Shown here in pieces: positions 1 to 5,351 of a stretch of 10,099 nucleotides of DNA. The notes under the pieces are model-generated. The model did not search any database, was not told the DNA's origin, and was given only the letters and a program-made list of their open reading frames with translations. Made by a program: the position numbers and the translations under genes. Positions within the stretch are counted from its first letter, which is position 1, and every line of letters begins with the position of its first letter. Origin of the DNA: Thermoplasmata archaeon (GTDB lineage: Archaea; Thermoplasmatota; Thermoplasmata; Lutacidiplasmatales; UBA184); assembly GCA_030040865.1 (NCBI GenBank), contig JASHSX010000057.1:1-10099 (forward strand), written 5' to 3'.

Positions 1-972
1 CAGTTCGACTTTCCCGAGCGCGGCGCGGTGATCACCGGGGTCCGCACCGCCGAGCTCGCCGGGAACCGCGCGGCCGCCCTGCTCAACGAGGGCGGGTTCC
101 GCGTACGGACGCTGATCGCGAACGAGGCGACCGAGGACGAGGTCGCGCGCGTCGCGCACGAGGCGCGCGCGGACGGGGCGCGCTTCCTGATCGGGGCGGG
201 GGGCGGCAGCAAGATCGACGTGACGAAGGTCGTGGCGGCCCGGCTCGGGATCCCGTTCGTGAGCCTCCCCACGTCGGCCGCCCACGACGGGATCTCATCG
301 CCCCGCGCCTCGCTCCACGGCTCCGCCACGTCGACGAGCATCGAGGCGGCGGTCCCGATCGGCGTCATCGCCGACTCCGAGGTGATCGTCCGCGCGCCGT
401 TCCGGCTCCTCGCCTCGGGGTGCGCGGACGTGATCTCGAACGTGACGGCGATCCTCGACTGGAAGCTCGCCGTGCGGCTGCGCAACGAGGAGTATTCCAG
501 CACCGCCGCGACCCTGAGCGAATACGCCGCCCAGGAGATCACCGACCATGCGGCCGCGATCAAGCCGGGCCTTGAGGAGTCGGTCTGGATCGCGATCCGA
601 CCGATCCTCGTCGCGGGGATCTCGATGAGCATCGCGGGCTCCTCTCGGCCGTGCTCGGGCAGCGAGCACCTGTTCAGTCACGCCCTCGACCATGTGGCGC
701 GCCAGCCGGCGCTCCACGGGGAGCAGTGCGGCGTCGGGGCGATCATGATGATGTACCTCCACGGGGGCGACTGGCGCCGGATCAAGGAGGCGCTGCTCAC
801 GATCGGGGCCCCGACGAACGCCCGGGGCCTCGGAGTCTCGCACGACGAGATCGTCCGTGCCCTCATGATGGCCCACTCGATCCGGCCCGATCGCTACACG
901 ATCCTCGGCGACAACGGGCTCACCCGCGAGGCCGCCGAGCGCCTCGCCCGCGTGACCGGGGTGATCGAGTAG
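1..972 (+). CDS. egsA: sn-glycerol-1-phosphate dehydrogenase (5'-truncated)
   Basis: Makes sn-glycerol-1-phosphate from dihydroxyacetone phosphate using NAD(P)H, the step that fixes the stereochemistry of archaeal ether lipids; a cytosolic zinc enzyme. The reading frame is open from base 1 and already in the nucleotide-binding domain, so the N-terminus lies outside the window. The GTG at base 28 is internal. Counting codons from base 1, I see the dinucleotide loop GAGGGSKIDVTK (65-76), the family signature PTSAAHDGISSP (90-101), and the three expected zinc ligands: D143 in GCAD, H223 in GSEHLFSHALD and H239 in LHGEQCG. The 323 visible residues compare with a usual length of about 350, so only a short piece is missing. 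It ends in TAG directly followed by the ATG of the UPF0179 gene. Glycerol dehydrogenases are related, but the GSEHLFSHALD and LHGEQCG motifs favour G1PDH. Confidence 0.95.
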   Translation, partial: QFDFPERGAVITGVRTAELAGNRAAALLNEGGFRVRTLIANEATEDEVARVAHEARADGARFLIGAGGGSKIDVTKVVAARLGIPFVSLPTSAAHDGISSPRASLHGSATSTSIEAAVPIGVIADSEVIVRAPFRLLASGCADVISNVTAILDWKLAVRLRNEEYSSTAATLSEYAAQEITDHAAAIKPGLEESVWIAIRPILVAGISMSIAGSSRPCSGSEHLFSHALDHVARQPALHGEQCGVGAIMMMYLHGGDWRRIKEALLTIGAPTNARGLGVSHDEIVRALMMAHSIRPDRYTILGDNGLTREAAERLARVTGVIE

Positions 973-1401
973 ATGCCCGACATCACGCTCCTCGCCGTCG
1001 GCGAGGCACGCCCGGGGTTCGAGTTCGTCTACCAGGGCGGTGGACCGGTCTGCCGGACCTGCCCCTACCGGCATGCGTGCTTGACGCTCGATCCCGGCCG
1101 CCGGTACACCGTCACGAAGGTCCGACCCATCGTCCACCCGTGCGCCCTCCAGGAGAGCGATGCGCACGTGGTGGAGGTCGCTGCGGTGGCGCGATCGCTC
1201 GTGCTGGACGCCCGGACCGCCGTGGTCGGTAGCTCGGTCGAGGTCGGCCGCTACCCATGCCGGCGCCTCGACTGCCCCAACTGGTCGATCTGCGCGGGCC
1301 CGTCCCTCCCGGCGCGGCAACGGTTCCGCATCGAACGGATCGACGAGGGGACGGCCGAGTGCCGCATCGGCCGAACGTTGAAGCGCGTGGACGCCGTCTA
1401 G
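973..1401 (+). CDS. UPF0179 family cysteine-rich protein
   Basis: A 142-residue protein of the archaeal UPF0179 family, whose function is not established. The sequence shows seven cysteines in a family-like pattern: C27-x2-C30-x5-C36 near the N-terminus, C57 in an HPC motif, and C96-x4-C101-x5-C107. This is what one would expect of a metal or iron-sulfur binding protein, though that is an inference. The N-terminal block (ITLLAVGEARPGFEFVY) and the segment DPGRRYTVTKVRP also fit the family. There is no signal peptide or membrane segment. The ATG follows the egsA stop with no spacer (TAGATG), so the two are probably co-transcribed and translationally coupled. Its TAG stop lies 10 bases before the tRNA-Pro gene. 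The length is normal for the family. Confidence 0.88.
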   Translation: MPDITLLAVGEARPGFEFVYQGGGPVCRTCPYRHACLTLDPGRRYTVTKVRPIVHPCALQESDAHVVEVAAVARSLVLDARTAVVGSSVEVGRYPCRRLDCPNWSICAGPSLPARQRFRIERIDEGTAECRIGRTLKRVDAV

Positions 1402-1411
1402 CGCGGCATGC

Positions 1412-1520
1412 GGGGCTGTGGGGTAGCTACGGACGCGAGGCACGCACCTCGGTCCGCTCTACTGGTCCATCCTTCGAGCTTTGGGAGCTCGGGACCCCGA
1501 TTCAAATTCGGGCAGCCCCA
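1412..1520 (+). tRNA. tRNA-Pro (anticodon TGG) with probable D-loop intron
   Basis: Read directly from the sequence. The acceptor stem is 1412-1418 with 1513-1519, seven perfect pairs, and the discriminator is A1520. The anticodon stem is 1475-1479 with 1487-1491, five pairs, around the loop TTTGGGA (1480-1486), so the anticodon is TGG (1482-1484), reading proline. The variable region is 1492-1495. The T stem is 1496-1500 with 1508-1512, with loop TTCAAAT. D-stem strands are 1421-1424 and 1470-1473: two G-C pairs, a G-T wobble and a T-T mismatch. The D-loop holds about 34 extra bases (1429-1462). Removing them leaves TAGCTTGGTCCATCC, the usual archaeal tRNA-Pro D-arm, and a 75-nt tRNA. CCA is not encoded. 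The gene may be read through from egsA-UPF0179; I see no clear promoter of its own or T-run terminator. Confidence 0.9.
1429..1462 (+). other. Probable 34-nt non-canonical intron in the tRNA-Pro D-loop
   Basis: The segment folds as a hairpin: CGGAC (1430-1434) with GTCCG (1452-1456), a bulged G1435, CGAGG (1436-1440) with CCTCG (1447-1451), and a CACGCA loop. The three bases before the hairpin (CTA, 1427-1429) form a bulge. The expected archaeal cut after the second bulge base falls at 1428/1429, exactly where tRNA consensus puts the exon end. On the 3' side, a cut at 1462/1463 restores the consensus. The central helix would be GTAG (1423-1426) with CTCT (1457-1460), containing one T-C mismatch and one G-T wobble, or alternatively with CTAC (1459-1462). 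The outer helix is weak. This is therefore a relaxed bulge-helix-bulge motif, not a strict one, and the boundaries could be off by a base or two. Confidence 0.7.
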
Positions 1521-1549
1521 TCCGACCCGGCCGGAGTGACGGTAGCTCC

Positions 1550-2332
1550 GTGTCCGCCCCTGCGTTCGCCGTAACCCTGACGACCCGGAACAACGCCGCC
1601 ACGGTACGCGAGTGCCTGGAATCGATCCTCCCCCAGGTACGGGGCGTGGGCGAGGTGGTGGTCGTGGACGCGGGGTCGACGGACGGTACCGCGGAGATCC
1701 TCGCGGAGTTATCCCGCGCCTGGCCGGAGCTGACGGTCGTCTCGGCACCGCTCAACCGCGGGGAGGGACGCAGCCGGGCCGTGCGGGAGTCCCGGGCGCC
1801 GATCGTGCTGTCGCAGGTCGACGCCGACAATCGGTACTTCCCGGGGAGCTTCGTCGCAGCGGCCACCGCGACCGCGTCGAGCGACCGCGACCTCCTGCTG
1901 GTGGAAGGAGAGCACGACCCGAACCCGTCGTGCACCCGCTGCTACGCGTGGAAGCGGACCTCGTTCGAGCGCCTGGGCGGGTATCCTCCGATCCAGTACG
2001 AGGAGGACCTGGCCGTGATCCAGCATGCGCTGCACGACGGACTGCGCCTGGGGGCGTACCGCGTCCCGCGCCTGGGGGACGACCTGAAGCCCCGGGGCCC
2101 GACGACCGCCTTCCGCCTTCCCGTCCACCGCCGCCTCGCCCCGTTCGTCCGGACCGCCCGGCTGTTCCGCCGGCTCGGGTACGGGTACCTCGAGTACACG
2201 CGGTTCCTCTGGCTCACGCGCCGGGGGGCCGCTCGGTTCGTCGGGGGCGTGGGGCTCGCCGCCTACGCCTATCTCACCCCCGCCGGCCCCGCGTCGACGG
2301 GCGGGCAGGGCCACTTCCCGTCCGGGGGCTGA
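1550..2332 (+). CDS. Family 2 glycosyltransferase (first of pair)
   Basis: A 260-residue GT-A fold transferase, expected to move a sugar from a nucleotide-sugar donor to a glycan, lipid or protein acceptor. From the GTG at 1550, the N-terminal strand is VTLTTRNN (8-15), followed by the nucleotide-binding EVVVVDAGSTDGT (35-47). The metal-binding DxD is DADN (91-94), and a likely catalytic acidic motif is YEEDL (150-154). After residue 190 the tail is basic and aromatic, with a marginal hydrophobic stretch at 228-242 that might touch the membrane. I chose 1550 because an in-frame TTG at 1481 lies in the tRNA anticodon loop, so any longer form would translate tRNA sequence. GGAG at 1533 is a possible but distant ribosome-binding site. 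The next glycosyltransferase starts six bases after its stop. Donor and acceptor cannot be told from sequence. Confidence 0.85.
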   Translation: MSAPAFAVTLTTRNNAATVRECLESILPQVRGVGEVVVVDAGSTDGTAEILAELSRAWPELTVVSAPLNRGEGRSRAVRESRAPIVLSQVDADNRYFPGSFVAAATATASSDRDLLLVEGEHDPNPSCTRCYAWKRTSFERLGGYPPIQYEEDLAVIQHALHDGLRLGAYRVPRLGDDLKPRGPTTAFRLPVHRRLAPFVRTARLFRRLGYGYLEYTRFLWLTRRGAARFVGGVGLAAYAYLTPAGPASTGGQGHFPSGG

Positions 2333-2338
2333 ACCAGG

Positions 2339-3346
2339 GTGGTCGAGGGGACGGAGGCGGCACCGGCCGCGGGGACGCGGGTCTCGGCGGTGATCACCGA
2401 ACAGACGCCGCGCGGCTACCTCTCCGCGGCGATCGGCTCTGCCGTGGCGGCCGGCGCCGACGAGATCGTCGTGGTCCGTGCCGTCCCCTCGCCGGTCCTC
2501 GAGTGGGCCGGTCGCTTTCGCGACATCCCGTGCGTCGAACTCCCTACGGGCCGCAAGCAGGCGCTCGGTGTGGAGACGGCGACCGGAGATGTCGTCGCGT
2601 TCCTCGACGACGACGACCTCTGGGAGCCGACGAAGGTCGAGCGGATCCGGGCGCGCTTCGCGGCGTCGCCGGATCTCGTCTACCACGACCACGCCCAGAC
2701 GGCGATCGACGCGTCCGGCCGACCGGCGGCCGCGACCCACCCCGAGTTCGCGGGGCGTTCGCCGGAGCGGTTTTCGGGCATGGACCGCGACGCGGTGTGG
2801 ACCCTCTTCGACCGCATCTGGCCGGGGAACAGCTCCTCGACGAGCGTGCGACGTGCGTGGGCCCTCACCGGGACGGGCGCGCTCCGGGAGACCGCGTGGG
2901 CGGCGGACGCGTTCTGGCTCGTCGCGGCCCTGCTGAGCGACCGGGGGATGGAACTGAGCCCCGAGCGTTTGACCCGCCTGCGGCTCCACGGGGAGAACAT
3001 GTCGAACCCGCGCGAGGTCGATGCCGCCTCGTTCCGGCGGCGGCACGCCGAGGCGAGCGCCCGGTTCGCCGCGGCGTACTCGTCGCTCGCCCGACTCGCG
3101 GCGGACCGAAGGGGGCCCACCGCTCCGCTCTCCCGCTTCCTCGCCCAGCAGGCGGAGACGTTCGAGTTCCAACAGCGGCTCGAGGTCGGCGCGAACGCCC
3201 GTTCGGCCGCTGCGCGGTACCTCCGTCGGGGTGCCGGCCGCCACCGGGCCGGACTCTGGGGCACGGCGCTCATCGCCCTCGCCTCACCCGCGGCGGGGCG
3301 AACGCTCCTGTACCGCGCCGGTCGCCAGCGGTCGCGACTCGGCTAA
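2339..3346 (+). CDS. Family 2 glycosyltransferase (second of pair)
   Basis: A 335-residue GT-A glycosyltransferase starting at GTG. The GT2 core runs from about residue 14 (VSAVITEQTPRGYL) to about 220. The clearest motif is the acidic FLDDDDLWEPTKV (88-100), which carries the metal and nucleotide-sugar binding aspartates; the acceptor-side motif is probably WAADAFW (187-193). The nucleotide-binding region around DEIVVVRAVPSP (41-52) diverges from the usual VDDGSTD pattern. The C-terminal third is helix-rich and arginine-rich, with no confident membrane segment. It lies six bases after the preceding glycosyltransferase, so the two almost certainly form one transcription unit. Its TAA overlaps the stop of the opposite-strand family 4 gene. 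Membership in GT2 is well supported; the product is unknown. Confidence 0.82.
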   Translation: MVEGTEAAPAAGTRVSAVITEQTPRGYLSAAIGSAVAAGADEIVVVRAVPSPVLEWAGRFRDIPCVELPTGRKQALGVETATGDVVAFLDDDDLWEPTKVERIRARFAASPDLVYHDHAQTAIDASGRPAAATHPEFAGRSPERFSGMDRDAVWTLFDRIWPGNSSSTSVRRAWALTGTGALRETAWAADAFWLVAALLSDRGMELSPERLTRLRLHGENMSNPREVDAASFRRRHAEASARFAAAYSSLARLAADRRGPTAPLSRFLAQQAETFEFQQRLEVGANARSAAARYLRRGAGRHRAGLWGTALIALASPAAGRTLLYRAGRQRSRLG

Positions 3347-4395
3347 CCCGGAATCGCCGGTCCGGACCGCGCTAGGAGTTCTCGGTACAGCGCGACGTGC
3401 GCGGCGGCGACCCGGGGCCATGCGAACCGTTCCTCGGCGAGCCGCCGACCCGCGGCCCCCATTCGCCGCCGGAGCGCCTCGTCCTCGGCGAGCAGCTGGG
3501 AACGCTCGCGGAAGAACGCCTCGAGGGCCGGGATCCCCGCGGACTCCGACGGGGCGACGAACCCCGTCGCACCGTCCTCGACGATCGAGCGCACCGTACG
3601 GGAGGCGACGACCGGCCGGCCGCAGGCGGCGGCTTCCCCCACCGCGAGGCCGAACGTCTCCGACTCGCTCGGGTGGACGATGAACCCGGCGCGGTGGATC
3701 TCCTCGACCATCTCCTCCGAGCTCAACTCGCCGAGCAGCTCGACGGGCCCGCTGCGACGGACCTCCTCCGCGTACTCGGGGTCCTGGATCGGTCCGACGA
3801 CGCGGAGACCGATGCCGGTCCCCGCGAGGGCGCGTCCCGCGAGGTCCCACCGCTTCACCCGTCGGACCGCGCCCAGGCCGATCGCGACCCGCCCGTTTCC
3901 CGGGCCGGGGGCGGCGGAGAACCGCTCCAGGGAGATCCCGTGCGGGATCACCCGGACGGGGCCGGCGGCCCGCCCGTGGGCGTAGGCGCGCACGGCGTCC
4001 GCGACGAGCTCCGTCTCGGTGATCGTGGTGCTCGCGCGGAGGGTCGCCCACCGGTCGAACCAGAACACCCAGCGGTAGAGGCTCCGATCCGGGAAGAACC
4101 AGGCGGGGTTGTGCGTCGTGTACACGTACGGGAGGCCGAGCAGGCGGAGGCGGAACGCCGGCACTCCCAGGTGCGCGTGGATGACGTCCGCCGGCCCGGA
4201 GCCGATCCGGCGATCGAGCTCGGCCGCGAAGCGGAACTGGTCCCACTGGACTCCTCGGTACGTCACGTTCACGATCCGTACCGAGTGACCGGCGGCCCGC
4301 AGCGCCTCGGCGAGCTCCCAGATCGCCCGAGCGATCGACCCGTAGCGGGGGGGCGGGATCGGAGTGACCCCGCTGCCGACGAGCACGACCTGCAC
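3343..4395 (-). CDS. Family 4 (GT-B) glycosyltransferase
   Basis: A 350-residue retaining glycosyltransferase. The N-terminal Rossmann half begins MQVVLVGSGVTPIPPPRYGSI, with ALRAAGHSVRIVNV (31-44), and includes ADVIHAHLGVPAF (69-81) and YTTHNP (92-97), typical of the acceptor domain. The C-terminal half starts near VRVIPHGISLERF (147-159) and holds the EX7E signature at E246/E254 in HPSESETFGLAVGEAAACG (241-259), where the donor nucleotide sugar binds. Length is normal. The start is GTG at 4395, about 28 bases downstream of a TATA box, so the mRNA is probably leaderless. It converges on the GT2 pair, and its TAG overlaps their TAA. It resembles transferases that build cell-surface polysaccharides or glycolipids; the exact sugar is not predictable. 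Confidence 0.9.
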   Translation of the reverse strand: MQVVLVGSGVTPIPPPRYGSIARAIWELAEALRAAGHSVRIVNVTYRGVQWDQFRFAAELDRRIGSGPADVIHAHLGVPAFRLRLLGLPYVYTTHNPAWFFPDRSLYRWVFWFDRWATLRASTTITETELVADAVRAYAHGRAAGPVRVIPHGISLERFSAAPGPGNGRVAIGLGAVRRVKRWDLAGRALAGTGIGLRVVGPIQDPEYAEEVRRSGPVELLGELSSEEMVEEIHRAGFIVHPSESETFGLAVGEAAACGRPVVASRTVRSIVEDGATGFVAPSESAGIPALEAFFRERSQLLAEDEALRRRMGAAGRRLAEERFAWPRVAAAHVALYRELLARSGPAIPG

Positions 4396-4419
4396 GCAGC
4401 GCGCGAACGGTGGACCGGG

Positions 4420-4428
4420 TATAAGTTT
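4420..4428 (-). promoter_or_regulatory. TATA box for the family 4 glycosyltransferase
   Basis: On the minus strand this reads AAACTTATA, one of the few AT-rich stretches in a very GC-rich region. Its centre is about 28 bases from the GTG at 4395. An archaeal TATA box fires about 25 bases downstream, so transcription should begin at or within a few bases of the start codon, giving a leaderless message. Confidence 0.65.
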
Positions 4429-4466
4429 CCCCGAGCCGCCGTCCGGGGGGGTTCCGCGGGGTCGAA

Positions 4467-4475
4467 CCTTTTACG
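4467..4475 (+). promoter_or_regulatory. Possible TATA-like element for the zinc-finger gene
   Basis: The plus-strand stretch CCTTTTACG is locally AT-rich. A start about 25 bases downstream would fall near 4497, shortly before the zinc-finger coding frame becomes recognisable. It is a weaker match than the opposite-strand box at 4420, and the position is suggestive only. Confidence 0.35.
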
Positions 4476-4529
4476 ACCGGGCGGCTGGCCCGTTCCGCCG
4501 TCTCGGCACGGGGCGGGTGGGGGACCGAC

Positions 4530-5351
4530 CTGGCGGACGAACCGACGGCCACCGCGGAGGCGGCGAACCCGGCCGGTCGCGTCGGATTCGCCGAACTGTA
4601 CTGCGAAACCTGCGCTCGGATCACCCCGCACCGGCTGCTTAGGGTGCGATCGCCGGGGGCGGCGGCTGCGCGGACCGCCCGGGGGATCGCCCGCTGCCGC
4701 GTCTGCCGGTGGACCCATCCGTTCGTTTCCGAGCTGGGACGGACCCACGAGGTGATGGTCGTGCGCTCCGACGGTCCGACGTCCGAGCGGGAACGGATCG
4801 CCCTGACGTCGGACCGGACGCTGCAGGTCGGCCAGAACCTTCCCGGCACGGGGAGCCCGTGGCGCGTCCTGAAGATCGACCGCCGGGACGGGCGGTCGTC
4901 CTCGTCGGCCCCCGTCCCGGAGATCGCCACCGTGTGGACGGTCCGGGACCGAGGCACCGTCGTGAAGGTCTCCGTCGTCGAGGGCCGCCGGACCCACGCG
5001 GCTCGGCTGCGCGTCCCGCCGTCGACGGAGCTTCGGGTCGGGGAACGCGTCCGGGTGGACGGCGTGTCCCTCGAGATAGCGGCGTTGCGCGCGCGGGGGC
5101 GGACCTGGCACCATCCCGGGGCCGCGTTCGCGGCGCGCGAGGTCGAGCGGCTCTACGGTCGGCGGATCGTGAGGCCGCCGGCCGGAAGGATGGACTGGAG
5201 GAACGACCGGGAGAGCCCGAGCTCCTTCGACAGCTCGACCTCGCGAGCAGCGCGTTCCCGGTCGTCGCCCGGAGTGAGGAGGACCCGCACGTCGCCGAGG
5301 GCCCGGACCGACTCCGGCGGGGCCGCGGTCCACCGTTCCACGCCGTCGTGA
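4530..5351 (+). CDS. HVO_0476-type zinc-ribbon protein, start uncertain
   Basis: An archaeal protein of the HVO_0476 zinc-finger family, function unknown, possibly nucleic-acid binding. Numbering from 4530, two Cys pairs form a likely zinc ribbon: C25-x2-C28 in ELYCETCARITPH and C56-x2-C59 in ARCRVCRWTH. Two beta-rich repeats follow, with VGQNLPGTGSPWRVLKI and VGERVRVDGVSLEIAAL, then the usual family ending AAREVERLYGRR near residues 203-212. No in-frame ATG, GTG or TTG precedes the first Cys pair; the next GTG (4644) would remove it. I used CTG 4530 as a placeholder. GTG 4517 lies one base out of frame, next to a G-run. The last 60 or so residues are arginine- and serine-rich, antisense to rqcH, and probably not part of the conserved protein. 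The domain is well supported; the ends are not. Confidence 0.7.
   Translation: MADEPTATAEAANPAGRVGFAELYCETCARITPHRLLRVRSPGAAAARTARGIARCRVCRWTHPFVSELGRTHEVMVVRSDGPTSERERIALTSDRTLQVGQNLPGTGSPWRVLKIDRRDGRSSSSAPVPEIATVWTVRDRGTVVKVSVVEGRRTHAARLRVPPSTELRVGERVRVDGVSLEIAALRARGRTWHHPGAAFAAREVERLYGRRIVRPPAGRMDWRNDRESPSSFDSSTSRAARSRSSPGVRRTRTSPRARTDSGGAAVHRSTPS

Noticed and set aside
1412..1520. Reading the gene as tRNA-Trp with a long intron, because GTCCATCC contains CCA.
   Set aside because: The anticodon stem-loop 1475-1491 is intact with TGG, and the D-arm after removing the insert matches tRNA-Pro.
1490..1520. The tRNA 3' end as an integration site for a mobile element carrying the glycosyltransferases.
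   Set aside because: I found no second copy of the tRNA 3' end downstream, and no integrase or transposase gene in the window.
1481..1549. An N-terminal extension of the first GT2 gene from TTG 1481.
   Set aside because: It would translate the tRNA anticodon and T arms. The GT2 domain starts just after GTG 1550.
1612..3375. A 587-codon plus-strand open frame spanning both GT2 genes in another frame.
   Set aside because: Its composition is Arg/Pro/Gly-rich, and the GT2 motifs are in the other frame.
3347..3375. A possible hairpin terminator between the convergent glycosyltransferases.
   Set aside because: The GC-rich complementary bases lie inside the GT4 coding end and no T-run follows. 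Such pairings are common by chance at this base composition.
3284..4957. A 557-codon minus-strand open frame across the GT4 gene and the divergent region.
   Set aside because: The GT4 signatures lie in a different frame, and this one crosses the promoter region without any domain.
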